From positions 1-60,785 of the forward strand of contig JANXWS010000075.1 in the NCBI GenBank assembly GCA_025351005.1: a DNA stretch of 60,785 bases. The letters are read 5' to 3'. This document shows, in pieces, positions 50,847 to 60,785 of the stretch. This stretch comes from Pseudomonadota bacterium. Its GTDB lineage: Bacteria; Pseudomonadota; Gammaproteobacteria; Steroidobacterales; Steroidobacteraceae. Within the stretch, counting starts at the first letter, position 1; every line of letters starts with the position of its first letter. The notes under the pieces were generated by a model. It did no database searches and had not been told where the DNA came from. It saw only the letters and a list, made by a program, of their open reading frames with translations. A program made the translations under genes and the position numbers.

Positions 50847-52534
50847 TGCGACGGACGATGCCGCTGCGGCGATTCGGTGCCGCGCTGTTGCTGCTCGCGC
50901 TCGGCGCCGCCGCGCTCGGCGCGACCGCGCCGCGGCCGGCCAAGAACGGAATCGCGAGCGCGCACCCGCTCGCCACCCGGGCCGGCCTCGACATCCTGGC
51001 GCAGGGCGGCAACGCCTTTGATGCCGCGGTCGCCGTCAGCGCCGTGCTCGCGGTCGTCGAGCCGGCCAGCTCGGGCGTCGGCGGCGGCGGCTTCTTCCTG
51101 CTGCATGTCGCGGCCGACGGCCGCGACGTCATGGTCGATGGCCGGGAGACCGCGCCGCAGGCCGCCACCCGGGACCTGTACATCGGCACCGACGGCAAGC
51201 CGCGCGCGGCGGCCTCCACCGACGGCCCGCTGGCGGCCGGGATTCCCGGCGAGCCGGCCGCGTGGGGCTGGGTCGCCGCGCATTACGGCCGCTTGCCGCT
51301 CGCAGTCAGCCTCAAGCCCGCGATCCGGATCGCGCGCGACGGCTTCCCGCTGTACGCGCGGCTGCAGAATGCGATCCGCGTCAAGCGCACCCGCCTCGCC
51401 GCCTCGGCCGACGCTGCGGCGGTGTTCCTCGACCACGGCGAGGTGCCGGCGGTCGGCGCGACGATTCGCCAGCCCGATCTGGCACGGACCCTGGAGCTGA
51501 TCGCGCGGGACGGGCCGGATGGGTTCTACCAGGGCGCCTTCGCCGCCCGCCTGGTGTCGGCCGTGCGACGCGACGGAGGCCTCTGGTCGAACGAGGACCT
51601 CGCGCGCTACCGCGTCGTCGAGCGGGCACCGGTGCGATTCCGGTACCGGGACGCGACGTTCGTGACCGCGTCGCCACCGTCGTCCGGCGGCATCGTGCTC
51701 GGCGATGCGCTCGCGATCCTCGCCGGCTACGACCTGGCGCACGAGGACGCGACCACCCGACGCCACCTCGCGATAGAGGCGCTGCGGCGTGCGTATCGGG
51801 ACCGGGCCGAGTACCTCGGCGATCCGGACTTCGTGACGATTCCGACTGAGCAGCTGCTGAGCCCGCTGTATGCCGCCGGTCAGCGGACCTCGATTCGGCT
51901 CGACCGGGCGACCCCGTCGGAGGTGTTGCGGCCGGTGTTCAACAGCGACGAGAGCACGTCGACCACGCACTTCTCGATACTCGACCGGGACGGCAACCGC
52001 GTCGCGGCGACTGTCTCGATCAACCTGTTCTTCGGCGCCACCTACATCGTGCCCGGCACGGGCTTCCTGCTGAATGACACGATGGACGATTTTGCGGTCG
52101 CGGCCGGTGCACCGAACGCTTTCGGGCTGCTCGGCGCGGACGCGAACGCGGTCGGCCCCGGCAAGCGGCCGCTGTCGAGCATGACCCCGACCTTCGTCGA
52201 AAGCGGCCGCGGTCTGCTGATCATCGGCTCGCCCGGCGGCAGCACGATCATCAGCAACGTGCTTGGCGGCGCGCTCGCCTGGCTCGATGGCCGGAGCGCG
52301 GCCGAAATCGTCGCGGCGCCGCGCCTGCATCACCAGTACCTGCCGGATGCGGTCGTCTTTGAGCCGGGTGCGCTCGATGCCACCGAACGCGCCGCGCTCG
52401 AGCATCTTGGCCACAAGCTGCGCGAGGGCCGCGGCAGTTGGGGTAACACCCAGGTCGTCACCTGGGACCTCACCAGCGGCAAGGTCGAGGCGGCGTCCGA
52501 TCCGCGCGGCTTCGGCGCCGGTCTCGTCTACTGA
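50846..52534 (+). CDS. ggt: Gamma-glutamyltransferase
   Basis: Periplasmic, self-cleaving N-terminal nucleophile hydrolase that splits gamma-glutamyl compounds such as glutathione. 562 residues with a signal peptide (LLLLALGAAALGA), VVEPASSGVGGGGFFL in the large subunit and the autocleavage Thr in STSTTHFSILDRDGN, then the small subunit with GSPGGSTIISNV and SSMTPTF. Its coupling to coaD looks incidental. Confidence 0.94.
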
Positions 52535-52538
52535 CGCG

Positions 52539-53054
52539 ATGCCGGCGCTGCTCGCGATCCCGATGCTGACGGCCGTCGCTCTGAGCCTCCTCGGCCTCGG
52601 CGCGCTCGGCGCCTGCCTGGCAGCCTGGCAGCTGGCCGGATTCGCGCTGTTCGGCAGCGCGCCCGTGGTGGCGGACGTCTGGCGCCACGCGGGGCTCGTC
52701 GGCGAGATGCTGGTCGCCGTCTTCGCTTGGCTGCCGGCGCTGCTTGCGGCCGGCGTCGTGTTGCAGGCCCTTGTCGCCTGGCTAGGCCTCGGCCTTCTCT
52801 GGCGCCGGCCATGGGCGCGCCACGGCACGCTCGGCCTCGCGATGCTGTGGATGACGCTGACCGCCGGTGCCTGGGCGGTAGCCCATTACGCACTCGCCGA
52901 TCTCGCGCGCGGCTATCCGGAACAGGCCGCGTTCGCGCGTGCCGCGACCTCGCTCGCGGGCCAGGTCGCGTTCGTGAACATCGGGCTCGCGGTCGCGCTT
53001 GCTGTGTTCCTGGTCCAGCCCGCGGTGCGGGTGCAGTTCAGCGCTGGCAGGTAG
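52539..53054 (+). CDS. Four-helix membrane protein of unknown function
   Basis: A 171-residue hydrophobic protein with about four membrane segments. I recognise no family. The fourth segment ends close to the C-terminus, which overlaps the mutM end on the other strand by 17 bp. The ATG is four bases after the ggt stop, so it is likely translated from the same message. Confidence 0.65.
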   Translation: MPALLAIPMLTAVALSLLGLGALGACLAAWQLAGFALFGSAPVVADVWRHAGLVGEMLVAVFAWLPALLAAGVVLQALVAWLGLGLLWRRPWARHGTLGLAMLWMTLTAGAWAVAHYALADLARGYPEQAAFARAATSLAGQVAFVNIGLAVALAVFLVQPAVRVQFSAGR

Positions 53055-53853
53055 GGCACCAATAGGTCGAACGCTGCCCCTGCCTTCGCTGCCGGATCGG
53101 CGTGCCGCAGCGGCGGCACGGTTCGCCGGCGCGCTCGTAGACGTACAGCTTCTGCCGGAAGTAGCCGGGATCGCCGTCCGCGTTGACGTAGTCGCGCAGC
53201 GTCGTGCCGCCGGACCGGATCGCCGCCCGCAGCACGCGTTTGACCGCGGCGACGATGCGCGCGGTGGCGGCGTGCGACAGCCGGCCCGCGGCGCGACCGG
53301 GAGCGACCCCGGCGTGGAACAGCGCCTCGCTCGCGTAGATGTTGCCGACGCCGACGACGATGGCGGAATTCATCAGCAGCTGCTTGACCGCCACCCGGCG
53401 CCGACGGGTGCGCGCGTGCAGGTAGGCGGCATCGAAGGCGCTGGTGAGCGGCTCCGGTCCGAGGGCTCGCAGCAGCGGGTGGGCGAGCGGGTCGCCGTGC
53501 ACGAGGTGCAGGCTGCCGAAACGCCGCGGATCGTTGAAGCGTGCGCAGCGGCCCGACCGCAGCAGCACATCGACGTGGTCGTGCGGCCCGGGCGCGGCCG
53601 CGGCGGTAACGATCCGCAGGCTGCCCGACATGCCGAGGTGCAGCAGCAGCGTGCCGGCATCGGTGCCGATCAGCAGGTACTTGCCCCGCCTGCCGACGGT
53701 CAGGATCCGGCTGCCTTCGAGCTCGGCCGCGAAACCCGGCGGCAGGGGCCAACGCAGCCGCCGCTCCCGGACCTGCACGGCTGCGATGCGGCCGCCCTCG
53801 AGCACTGGCGCGACGCCGCGGCGCGTCGTCTCGACCTCAGGGAGCTCAGGCAC
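53038..53853 (-). CDS. mutM: Formamidopyrimidine-DNA glycosylase
   Basis: Removes oxidised purines from DNA. 271 residues starting MPELPEVETTRRG with the catalytic Pro1 (after Met removal) and Glu2. The helix-two-turn-helix QLLMNSAIVVGVGNIYASEALF and the C-terminal zinc finger (CRRC ... CPTC) are intact, so it is a complete Fpg and not a Nei. Confidence 0.95.
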   Translation of the reverse strand: MPELPEVETTRRGVAPVLEGGRIAAVQVRERRLRWPLPPGFAAELEGSRILTVGRRGKYLLIGTDAGTLLLHLGMSGSLRIVTAAAAPGPHDHVDVLLRSGRCARFNDPRRFGSLHLVHGDPLAHPLLRALGPEPLTSAFDAAYLHARTRRRRVAVKQLLMNSAIVVGVGNIYASEALFHAGVAPGRAAGRLSHAATARIVAAVKRVLRAAIRSGGTTLRDYVNADGDPGYFRQKLYVYERAGEPCRRCGTPIRQRRQGQRSTYWCPTCQR

Positions 53854-54022
53854 GGGCGCCCTCCGATGGCGGGCTGCGGGAGGAAAGATCCGATGTAAAT
53901 CTGTGGGTTACGTCGACGACAAAGGGGTCTGGAGGGAGGACAAAGCGGGTATAGTGGAGCGTTTCTGCCCTGTGCCCTGCGGCCGCAGCCACTTGCCACT
54001 GCTCGATCGGAGTAAGGATCAC

Positions 54023-55216
54023 GTGAACCTCGATTTCCTCTACGGCCTCGTCCGGCTCAGCTTCGCGGGCTATGTGCTCGTGACGATTCTGCTGGTGCAG
54101 GTCACGATGATGGCCGTCACCCTGTACCTGCACCGCGACGCGGCGCACCGTGCCGCCGACCTGCACCCGGCGCTGCGCCACTTCTTCCGGTTCTGGATCT
54201 GGTGCACCTCGGGGATGATCACCCGGGAGTGGGTCGCCGTACACCGCAAGCACCACGCCTTCGCCGACGTCCCCGGCGACCCCCATAGTCCGGTGCTGCT
54301 CGGCCTCAAGAAGATCCTGCTCGAGGGCGCCGAAGTCTATCGCGACGCGGCGCGGGATCCCGTGACCGTCGAGAAGTACGGCCGCGGCACGCCCGACGAC
54401 TGGCTCGAGCGCAACGTCTACGCGCGTTACCGCAACGCCGGCATCACGCTGCTGGTGCTCACCGACCTGGTCGTGTTCGGCGTACCCGGCATCATCATTC
54501 TTTCCGTGCAGCTGATCTCGATGCCGCTGTTCGCGGCCGGCGTCATCAACGGCATCGGCCACGCGATCGGCTACCGCAACTTCGAATGCGACAACGCTGC
54601 CCGCAACGTGCTGCCGTGGGGACTGGTGGCCGGCGGCGAGGAATTGCACAACAACCACCACGCGTTCCCGTCATCGGCGCGGTTCTCGATGCGTCGCGGC
54701 GAGTTCGACATCGGCTGGCTGTGGCTCAGCATCTTCGCGGCGCTCGGCCTCGCCCGGATTCGCAAGGTGGCACCGCGGGCGCGCGCCGATGTGCCGCGGC
54801 CGAGCGTCGATCTCGATACGGTGCGGACGGTCATCACCGCGCGCATGGACGTGCTGCGCAACTATGCCCGCAGCGTGACATTGCCGGTGTTCAAGGCCGA
54901 AGTCGCCCGCAGCGCCGGCACGCTCAGCGTGCGGGTCAGGCGCCTGCTGGTGCGCCATCCGACGCTGCTGGACGCCGGTGCCCGCGAGCGCCTGCAGCAG
55001 GTGCTGGCGCAGAACTCGGCGTTGCGGACGGTGCACGATTTCCGCGACCGTCTCGCGGTGCTGTGGAGCGGTACGATCGGTAACAACGAGCGCCTCACGG
55101 GCTACCTGCGGGAGTGGATCCGCGAGGCGGAGGTGAGCGGCGTCGAGCGGCTGCAGGAGTTCGCGCGCGCGCTGAAGGGTTACCGGCTGTCGCGGGCGGT
55201 CGGCGCAGAGGCCTGA
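54023..55216 (+). CDS. Membrane fatty acid desaturase (DesA/stearoyl type)
   Basis: Introduces a double bond into an acyl chain at the membrane. 397 residues from GTG 54023 (AAGG five bases before). Histidine boxes HRDAAH, HRKHHAF and HNNHHAF bind the di-iron centre, and there are about four membrane segments. The C-terminal 140 residues form a helical extension ending GVERLQEFARALKGYRL, as in DesA-like proteins of pseudomonads. Confidence 0.9.
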   Translation: MNLDFLYGLVRLSFAGYVLVTILLVQVTMMAVTLYLHRDAAHRAADLHPALRHFFRFWIWCTSGMITREWVAVHRKHHAFADVPGDPHSPVLLGLKKILLEGAEVYRDAARDPVTVEKYGRGTPDDWLERNVYARYRNAGITLLVLTDLVVFGVPGIIILSVQLISMPLFAAGVINGIGHAIGYRNFECDNAARNVLPWGLVAGGEELHNNHHAFPSSARFSMRRGEFDIGWLWLSIFAALGLARIRKVAPRARADVPRPSVDLDTVRTVITARMDVLRNYARSVTLPVFKAEVARSAGTLSVRVRRLLVRHPTLLDAGARERLQQVLAQNSALRTVHDFRDRLAVLWSGTIGNNERLTGYLREWIREAEVSGVERLQEFARALKGYRLSRAVGAEA

Positions 55217-55261
55217 AGCCACTGCCGAGCGGGCCGCGGGCGCGCAGGCCCCGGCCCCGTG

Positions 55262-55417
55262 CTACTTGATCTTGCTTTCCTTGTACGCCACGTGCTTGCG
55301 GGCGCGCGGATCGTACTTCAGCATTTCCATCTTCTCGGGATGGAGCCGCTTGTTCTTCGTGGTCGTGTAGTAGTGGCCGGTGCCGGCGCTGGACACGAGC
55401 TTGATCTTGTCGCGCAT
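55262..55417 (-). CDS. rpmG: 50S ribosomal protein L33
   Basis: A 51-residue ribosomal protein: [20 protein letters not shown] and a C-terminal [10 protein letters not shown] are typical of L33. The form has no zinc cysteines (C-minus type). It follows rpmB by 25 bp on the same strand, the standard proteobacterial pair. Confidence 0.97.
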   Translation of the reverse strand: MRDKIKLVSSAGTGHYYTTTKNKRLHPEKMEMLKYDPRARKHVAYKESKIK

Positions 55418-55442
55418 CGTCAGGGACTCCTCGGCCGGTCCG

Positions 55443-55679
55443 TCAGATCCGCTCGCCGCGCGCCCGCAGTTCGGCGACGACGTGGGCGATGCCATGCTTC
55501 TCGATCGTGCGCAGGCCACGCGTCGAGATCTTGAGGGAGATCCAGCGCCGCTCGTCTTCCAGCCAGAAGCGCTGCGTATGCAGGTTCGGCAGGAACCGGC
55601 GCCGGCGCCGGTTGTTGGCGTGCGACACCGTGTTGCCGACGATCGGCTTCTTGCCGGTGACCTGACAGACTCGTGACAT
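55443..55679 (-). CDS. rpmB: 50S ribosomal protein L28
   Basis: A 78-residue ribosomal protein starting [20 protein letters not shown] with the conserved [12 protein letters not shown] segment. First gene of the rpmB-rpmG operon; its upstream gap to radC (107 bp) is where the promoter should be. Confidence 0.97.
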   Translation of the reverse strand: MSRVCQVTGKKPIVGNTVSHANNRRRRRFLPNLHTQRFWLEDERRWISLKISTRGLRTIEKHGIAHVVAELRARGERI

Positions 55680-55786
55680 GGCGGTGTCCTGATTCGGCTT
55701 CGTGAGGCCGAAGAGCCGCATATTTAACCACCCCCAACGTATTCCTGCAAACCTGGGCCGTCGCCGGCGGCACACCGCCGCAGGGA

Positions 55787-56461
55787 CTACAGCAGGCCCC
55801 GCTCGGCGAGGCTGGTGCAGGCGTTTTCGCCGACGATGAGGTGGTCGACGACGCGGATGTCGACCAGCGCGAGCGCGTCCCGCAACCGGACCGTGATCAG
55901 CTCGTCCGCGCGGCTCGGTTCGGCGACGCCGGAGGGGTGGTTGTGGGCGAGGATGACCGCGGCCGCGCGGCAGGCCAAGGCGCGCTTGACGACTTCGCGC
56001 GGGTGCACGCTCGCGCCGTCGATGGTGCCCGTGAACAGGGCCTCGAACCCCGTCAGTCGGTGGCGGGTGTCCAGGTACAGGCAACAAAAGACCTCCTGGT
56101 CGCGGTCGCGCAGCTCGGCCATCAGGAAGTCGCGGGCCAGTCGCGGGCTCGTGAGCGCCGGTCCCGCCCGGAGCGTCTGGTAATGGTGCCGGCGGGCGAG
56201 TTCGAGCGCCGCGTGCAGTTCCGCATAGCGGGCCGGACCGATGCCGCGGTGCCGGAAGAGGCGGGCGGCATCGGCAGTGAGGAGCCCGCGCAGCGAGCCG
56301 AACTCGGCGAGCAGCGCGCGGGCGAGATCGACGGCACTCTGGCCACGAGTGCCCGACCGGAGCCAGATCGCGAGCAACTCCGCCTCCGACAGCGCGCGCG
56401 CGCCGACGGCGAGCAGGCGCTCACGGGGCCGTTCCGCGACTGGCCAGTCCTGGATTCGCAT
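55787..56461 (-). CDS. radC: RadC/JAB-domain DNA-related protein
   Basis: A 224-residue protein with an N-terminal helix-hairpin-helix part and a JAB metalloprotease-like domain with [17 protein letters not shown] and AHNHPSG as metal-binding motifs. Once thought a recombination protein, its true activity is not settled. It reads away from coaBC. Confidence 0.93.
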   Translation of the reverse strand: MRIQDWPVAERPRERLLAVGARALSEAELLAIWLRSGTRGQSAVDLARALLAEFGSLRGLLTADAARLFRHRGIGPARYAELHAALELARRHHYQTLRAGPALTSPRLARDFLMAELRDRDQEVFCCLYLDTRHRLTGFEALFTGTIDGASVHPREVVKRALACRAAAVILAHNHPSGVAEPSRADELITVRLRDALALVDIRVVDHLIVGENACTSLAERGLL

Positions 56462-56519
56462 GCGGCAAGTTTCGCCCGGTCGCCGCAGGCGACGAAGCGG
56501 GCAATCTGCCGGATGCACG

Positions 56520-56590
56520 CGGAATTGCGTGGGTCGGTCCGGTTGCCGCGGTCACGTATTGATATTAAATGATATAAATCATGCCCTTGA
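56520..56590. promoter_or_regulatory. AT-rich divergent promoter region of radC and coaBC
   Basis: A distinctly AT-rich stretch (around 56558-56584, with ATGAT-ATAA-ATCAT as a 5-bp inverted repeat at 56569-56582) breaks the GC-rich background between the divergent radC and coaBC starts. It is likely to hold one or both promoters. I could not fix a convincing -35/-10 pair. Confidence 0.35.
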
Positions 56591-56706
56591 GTGCACATCC
56601 GCCTCCGGCCGCCGCCGCCGCCCGCCAGTGCCTCCATAACCCCCGGTTCTCGGGGCTTGTGTCACGGGCCTTTCACGCGCCGGTCCCCGAAGTCGATAAT
56701 CCTGCG

Positions 56707-57951
56707 ATGATCGAAGCCGCGTCCCAGCCGTCGCCGCGCCGCATCCTGCTGGGGGTGACGGGCGGCATTGCCGCGTACAAGGCCGCCGAGCTCGTGCGGC
56801 GACTCCGGGAGCGCGGCGCCGAGGTTCAGGTCGTCATGACCGCAGCGGCGACCCGCTTCGTGACACCGCTGACGTTTCAGGCCGTATCCGGCCGACCCGT
56901 GCGCACGGACCTCTGGGACGACGCGGCCGAGGCGGCGATGGGCCACATCGAGCTCGCGCGTTGGGCCGAGCTCGTGCTGGTCGCGCCCGCGAGCGCCGAT
57001 TTCCTCGCGCGCCTCGCGACCGGTCGTGCCGACGACCTGCTGGCGACGACCTGTCTCGCGACCGTCGCACCCGTCTGGCTGGCACCGGCGATGAACCGGT
57101 CGATGTGGGCGAATGCGGCGACGCAGGCGAACGTCGCGACGCTCGGTGATCGCGGCGTGCGCCTGCTCGGTCCCGCGAGTGGCGAGCAGGCCTGCGGCGA
57201 GACCGGCGAGGGCCGGATGCTCGAAGCCGAGGAAATCTGTGCCGCCGTGTACGCGACCGAGCTGCAGCGGCCGCTGGCCGGCGTCCGGCTGGTCATCACC
57301 GCCGGGCCGACGCGCGAGCCGCTCGATCCGGTGCGCTTCATCAGTAACCGGAGCTCCGGGAAAATGGGCTTCGCGGTCGCGGCCGCCGCGAGGGATGCAG
57401 GTGCCGTGGTCACGCTGATCAGCGGGCCGGTGGCGCTCCCCACGCCGCCCGGTGTGCGCCGCGTCGACGTCGAGACCGCCGCGCAGATGTATCAGGAGGT
57501 CCATGCAGCGATGGCGGGTGCGGACGTCTACATCGGTGCGGCGGCAGTCGCCGACTACCGGCCCACCTGCTGCGCCAGCAACAAGATCAAGAAGACCAGC
57601 GACCGCCTGGACCTGTCGCTGGAACGGGCACCGGACATCCTCGCGTCGGTCGCCGCGCTCGATCGCCGGCCGTTCACGGTCGGGTTCGCGGCGGAGACCA
57701 CCGACGTCGAGCGGAACGCGCGCGACAAGCTCGCGCGCAAGCGTCTGGATCTGATCGCCGCCAACGAGGTCGGCAGCGACCGCGCCTTCGACCGCGAGGA
57801 CAATGCGCTGCTGCTGCTGTGGCCCGATGGCCGCCGCGAACTGAGTCTCCAGTCGAAGGCCGACCTCGCACGCGAGTTCATCGCAGTGCTCGCCGAGCGG
57901 TATCACGAGACGCGCCGTGCGAGGCCTAAGCTCGCGCCGGTCGCGAGCTGA
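56707..57951 (+). CDS. coaBC: Phosphopantothenoylcysteine synthetase/decarboxylase
   Basis: Bifunctional coenzyme A enzyme, 414 residues. The CoaC half begins [16 protein letters not shown], has the catalytic His in [18 protein letters not shown] and Cys in [10 protein letters not shown]; the CoaB half has [26 protein letters not shown] and the Lys of NKIKKTSD. Followed after four bases by dut, the common gammaproteobacterial order. Confidence 0.95.
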   Translation: MIEAASQPSPRRILLGVTGGIAAYKAAELVRRLRERGAEVQVVMTAAATRFVTPLTFQAVSGRPVRTDLWDDAAEAAMGHIELARWAELVLVAPASADFLARLATGRADDLLATTCLATVAPVWLAPAMNRSMWANAATQANVATLGDRGVRLLGPASGEQACGETGEGRMLEAEEICAAVYATELQRPLAGVRLVITAGPTREPLDPVRFISNRSSGKMGFAVAAAARDAGAVVTLISGPVALPTPPGVRRVDVETAAQMYQEVHAAMAGADVYIGAAAVADYRPTCCASNKIKKTSDRLDLSLERAPDILASVAALDRRPFTVGFAAETTDVERNARDKLARKRLDLIAANEVGSDRAFDREDNALLLLWPDGRRELSLQSKADLAREFIAVLAERYHETRRARPKLAPVAS

Positions 57952-57955
57952 GGCG

Positions 57956-58411
57956 GTGCTGAGTCTGCAGGTACGGATCCTCGACGCGCGGCTCGGCAGC
58001 CAGTGGCCGCTGCCGGCGTACGCGACCGACGGCTCCGCAGGTCTGGACCTGCGCGCCTGCGTCGCCGCCCCGCTCGTGCTCGAGCCGGGACGCACCGAGC
58101 TGGTGCCGACTGGGCTCGCGATACACCTCGCCGATCCGGGCCTCGCCGCAGTGCTGCTGCCGCGTTCGGGCCTCGGCCACAAGCACGGCATCGTGCTCGG
58201 CAACCTGGTGGGTCTGGTCGATTCCGACTACCAGGGCCCGGTGATGGTGTCGCTCTGGAACCGCGGTGCGGCGTGCTTCACGGTCGAACCAGGGGAGCGC
58301 ATCGCGCAGCTCGTCGTAGTGCCCGTCGTGCAGGTGCGCCTCGAGGTGGTCGCCGAGTTCACCGCGAGCGGGCGCGGCGCCGGCGGCTTCGGCAGTTCGG
58401 GCCGCGGCTGA
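57956..58411 (+). CDS. dut: dUTP diphosphatase
   Basis: Trimeric dUTPase, 151 residues. Motif 1 is [10 protein letters not shown], motif 2 [10 protein letters not shown], motif 3 [13 protein letters not shown] and the C-terminal motif 5 [11 protein letters not shown]. The start GTG 57956 corresponds to the usual N-terminus; an earlier in-frame GTG at 57917 lies inside coaBC. Confidence 0.95.
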   Translation: MLSLQVRILDARLGSQWPLPAYATDGSAGLDLRACVAAPLVLEPGRTELVPTGLAIHLADPGLAAVLLPRSGLGHKHGIVLGNLVGLVDSDYQGPVMVSLWNRGAACFTVEPGERIAQLVVVPVVQVRLEVVAEFTASGRGAGGFGSSGRG

Positions 58412-58420
58412 GCGGCTCTG

Positions 58421-59119
58421 CTAGTTGTGCGGCTGCGGCTGCACGCCGCGACCGTAGTCCGCCTCGCTCCGCTTCAATTCGCGGAAGCGGGCGATGTCGC
58501 TCGCGAACTGCGCGCGCAGCTTGTCGAGTTCCTGGCGCTTGGCGTCGAGGTTGCGCTGCTGGGTCGCGATGTCGGTGGTCGTGCGCACGAGGTCCTCGGA
58601 CAGGTGCTCGGGCATTTGCACCGCGTTCGGCGCCGTGCTGTACGGCTTGAAGCGCTGCGCCTGCTGTTCCATCTGCTTCTGCCGCGTCCGCAGCTGCTCG
58701 AGATACTGGCCCGTGACCCGCGCCTGCGCCTCGAGGATCTCGGCGCGCCGATCGCGCAGCGACTCGATCTCCTCGACCGACAGGTAGGTCGCCAGCAGGT
58801 TCTGGTCCCGCTGCCGTGCCTGGGCAGCGAGCCGCGCCGTACGGTCCTCGGCGGCTTTCTTGGCTGCTTCCGCCGCGAGCTGCTCCGGGGTGCGCTTGCC
58901 GGGGATGGTCCCGACCTCGACGCCCTGGGAATTCAGCACCGTCTTGTCCTGGTCGGCGTACTGCGGCGGCACCGCGTCGCCGTAGTGGACCACGCCTTTC
59001 TCGTCGACCCATTTGTAGACGGGCTGCTTCGAGTCCCGCGACCCGGCCGCGGCCGCACCGCCGGCGCAGACCAGCGAGACGACGAGACACAGCAACAGAC
59101 GGGGCGGGCGACAGGGCAT
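58421..59119 (-). CDS. DUF4124-domain exported protein with coiled coil
   Basis: A 232-residue secreted protein: signal peptide (LLLCLVVSLVCAGGAAA), then YKWVDEKGVVHYGDAVP, the DUF4124 signature, then a long charged helix rich in Gln, Arg and Glu that should form a coiled coil. Function unknown; family members are common envelope proteins of gammaproteobacteria. Converges with dut, nine bases away. Confidence 0.85.
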   Translation of the reverse strand: MPCRPPRLLLCLVVSLVCAGGAAAAGSRDSKQPVYKWVDEKGVVHYGDAVPPQYADQDKTVLNSQGVEVGTIPGKRTPEQLAAEAAKKAAEDRTARLAAQARQRDQNLLATYLSVEEIESLRDRRAEILEAQARVTGQYLEQLRTRQKQMEQQAQRFKPYSTAPNAVQMPEHLSEDLVRTTTDIATQQRNLDAKRQELDKLRAQFASDIARFRELKRSEADYGRGVQPQPHN

Positions 59120-59208
59120 CCTGCCGGACAGTGTGCAGCTAATTGGCAGCAGTTTGCACCCCCCGACCGGGGCCGCGAGAGCTGCGTCACGGTTGAGCGC
59201 GCCGGGCC

Positions 59209-59871
59209 TCACCCGGCAGCCCGGGTGCCGTACTCGGCCCGGTAGGCGCGCAGCCCCGGGAGTGCCGCCGGCGGGACGCCGCCGAGTCCCGCCTCGACAC
59301 CGGCGATCAGGTCGGTCAGCGTCAGGATCGACACCACCGGCAGCTGGAAGGTCGCGCGCACCTCCTGCACGGCCGAGCGCGCCGAGTCGCAGCCGCGTTC
59401 CTCGCGATCGAGGGCCAGCAGGACGCCGGCCGGGATTGCGCCGGCGGCTCGGATCAGGGCGATCGACTCGCGGATCGCGACCCCGGCGGTGATCACGTCG
59501 TCGACGATCAGCACCCGACCGGCGAGCGCGCGGCCGACGATCCGGCCGCCCTCGCCGTGGTCCTTCGGCTCCTTGCGGTTGAAACAGTACGGCAGGTCCC
59601 GGCCGTGCTGCTCGGCCAGCGCCAGCGCCGTCACCGCGACGAGCGGAATACCCTTGTAGGCTGGGCCGAACAGCATGTCGCAGCCGACATTCGATGCGAC
59701 GAGCGCGGCCGCGTAGGCGCGGCCGAGGCCCGCGATCGCGCTCCCGCTGTCGAACAGGCCGGCGTTGAAGAAGTACGGGCTTTCGCGCCCCGACTTCAGC
59801 GTGAAGCGCCCGAAGCGCAGGACGCCGAGGCGGAGTGCGAGCTCGAGGAAATCGCGTTGGAACGCCTGCAT
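59209..59871 (-). CDS. pyrE: Orotate phosphoribosyltransferase
   Basis: Pyrimidine synthesis, 220 residues. [21 protein letters not shown] at the N-terminus, [10 protein letters not shown] in the middle, and the PRPP motif [15 protein letters not shown] are all present. Divergent from the exonuclease gene with 71 bp between the starts. Confidence 0.96.
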   Translation of the reverse strand: MQAFQRDFLELALRLGVLRFGRFTLKSGRESPYFFNAGLFDSGSAIAGLGRAYAAALVASNVGCDMLFGPAYKGIPLVAVTALALAEQHGRDLPYCFNRKEPKDHGEGGRIVGRALAGRVLIVDDVITAGVAIRESIALIRAAGAIPAGVLLALDREERGCDSARSAVQEVRATFQLPVVSILTLTDLIAGVEAGLGGVPPAALPGLRAYRAEYGTRAAG

Positions 59872-59942
59872 GACGGGAAACAGTGTCCGTCGAAACCCAC
59901 CTCCGGGACAAGCCACGCGAGGCGCTTGCTATGATCGCGCCG

Positions 59943-60716
59943 ATGCGCATCGCGACCTTGAACTGCAACGGCATACGCGCTGCCGCGCGCAAGGGCTTCT
60001 ACCGCTGGCTGCCGCGCCAGGATCTTGACGTCGTCTGTCTGCAGGAGACCCGCTGCAGCGACCCCGACCTGGCCGATCCGCTGTACCGGCCGCGCGGCTA
60101 CCACGCCGAGTGGCTCCACGGAAGCCGGCCCGGCTACAGCGGCGTGTCGGTCTACGCGCGGCGCAAGCCCGACCGGGTGATCCGGGGGTTCGGCTCGAGC
60201 GAGTTCGACCGCGAAGGCCGCTACCTCGAGCTGCGCTTCGACAAGCTGTCGATCGTCTCACTGTACCTGCCGTCCGGCTCGTCGAGTCCGGAGCGGCAGG
60301 CCGCCAAGTTCCGCTTCCTGGGCGAGTTCCTGCCGCACCTCGAGCGACTGCGCCGGAGCCGGCGCCAGGTCGTGCTCTGCGGCGACTGGAACATCGCGCA
60401 CCGGGAGATCGACCTGAAGAACTGGCGCTCGAACCGCAAGAACTCGGGCTTCCTGCCGGAGGAGCGCGCCTGGCTCGACGAGGTGTTCGGTCGGCTGCGG
60501 TGGGTGGACGGCTTCCGTCGCGTCGACCCGTCGGCGGAGCAGTACACGTGGTGGTCGAATCGCGGCCAGGCGTGGGCGAAGAACGTCGGCTGGCGCATCG
60601 ACTATCACGTGGTCACGCCGGATTTCGCCGACCGCATCAGCGCCGCCAGCATCTGGAAAAAGAGCCGCTTCTCCGACCACGCGCCGCTAGTGCTCGACTA
60701 CGACCATGAATTCTAG
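59943..60716 (+). CDS. xthA: Exodeoxyribonuclease III family AP endonuclease
   Basis: Cuts at abasic sites and degrades DNA 3'-5'. 257 residues: MRIATLNCNGIRAA with the metal-site Asn, LQETR with its Glu, CGDWNIAHREIDLKN and the C-terminal SDHAPLVLDY catalytic His. ATG 59943 starts at the conserved N-terminus; an in-frame ATG 60 bases upstream is open but unconserved. Pairing with pyrE is typical. Confidence 0.95.
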   Translation: MRIATLNCNGIRAAARKGFYRWLPRQDLDVVCLQETRCSDPDLADPLYRPRGYHAEWLHGSRPGYSGVSVYARRKPDRVIRGFGSSEFDREGRYLELRFDKLSIVSLYLPSGSSSPERQAAKFRFLGEFLPHLERLRRSRRQVVLCGDWNIAHREIDLKNWRSNRKNSGFLPEERAWLDEVFGRLRWVDGFRRVDPSAEQYTWWSNRGQAWAKNVGWRIDYHVVTPDFADRISAASIWKKSRFSDHAPLVLDYDHEF

Positions 60717-60725
60717 GGCCGCAAC

Positions 60726-60785
60726 GTGAACACGCCGCAGCGGCTGCGTTTCGCCGACCTGGTGGCCAATCGCAGGGTCGGCGCC
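60726..60785 (+). CDS. Start of an unidentified gene, cut by the window edge
   Basis: GTG 60726 opens a frame of 20 codons (MNTPQRLRFADLVANRRVGA) that runs off the right edge, nine bases after xthA. Too little for identification; an Arg-rich amphipathic start like this is seen in some MFS permeases of the AmpG type, which is only a guess. Confidence 0.35.
   Translation, partial: MNTPQRLRFADLVANRRVGA

Overview
The window is about 60.8 kb of very GC-rich, gene-dense chromosome with short intergenic gaps and many ATGA/GTGA stop-start overlaps. Gene content points to a gammaproteobacterium: an rpoH-ftsX-ftsE-ftsY block, FlhC/FlhD-type regulators, ArgR with tandem ARG-box-like sites, gltBD, coaBC-dut, rpmB-rpmG, pyrE and an exodeoxyribonuclease III gene. 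An acylornithine-type carbamoyltransferase (seen in Xanthomonadales and Bacteroidetes) together with ArgR suggests a deep-branching high-GC lineage near Xanthomonadales, Nevskiales or Steroidobacterales. That placement is inference. I saw no tRNA, rRNA, insertion sequence, prophage or CRISPR array.

Layout. 1-6732 (minus): an arginine operon read argR, argG, a P-loop gene of unknown function, argC, argD, an argF-type gene and argB, which runs off the left edge; two ARG-box-like palindromes 21 bp apart sit over the argR promoter and start codon. 6729-9914: an NRDE protein, nudC, and a divergent pair made of a FlhC homologue and a protein that looks like two FlhD modules in one chain. 9915-16550: a YadGH-type ABC exporter, SRAP, PhzF, a saccharopine-dehydrogenase-like protein, a YheT-type hydrolase and an exported methyltransferase. 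16578-19584: a bactofilin and, divergently, two NuoL/NuoN-like membrane subunits.

19585-19967 is a regulatory region with nested inverted repeats, an IHF-like site, a consensus sigma-54 promoter and, about 75 nt later, a strong intrinsic terminator: the layout of a sigma-54-dependent small RNA or of an attenuated leader. It lies before an RND efflux pair (19968-24277). A 42-bp perfect palindrome then abuts a candidate gltB promoter. 24445-32962: gltB, gltD, a zinc-free MDR reductase and an M48 protease. 33095-34405: gabT with an in-frame amber codon. 34437-42576: a ParB-like protein, a complete RND tripartite operon, a beta-propeller protein and a helical lipoprotein.

42939-60785: malic enzyme, a small HTH protein, a DUF962 protein, an OmpA-like protein, rpoH with a perfect CIRCE element, ftsXEY, rsmD, coaD, ggt, a membrane protein, mutM, a fatty-acid desaturase, rpmB-rpmG, radC, coaBC-dut, a DUF4124 protein, pyrE, xthA and the first 20 codons of another gene.

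The items most worth a second look are the sigma-54/short-RNA module, the tandem-FlhD protein divergent from FlhC, the P-loop protein inside the arginine operon with an unusual specificity residue in the neighbouring carbamoyltransferase, the CIRCE element on rpoH and the palindrome before gltB.
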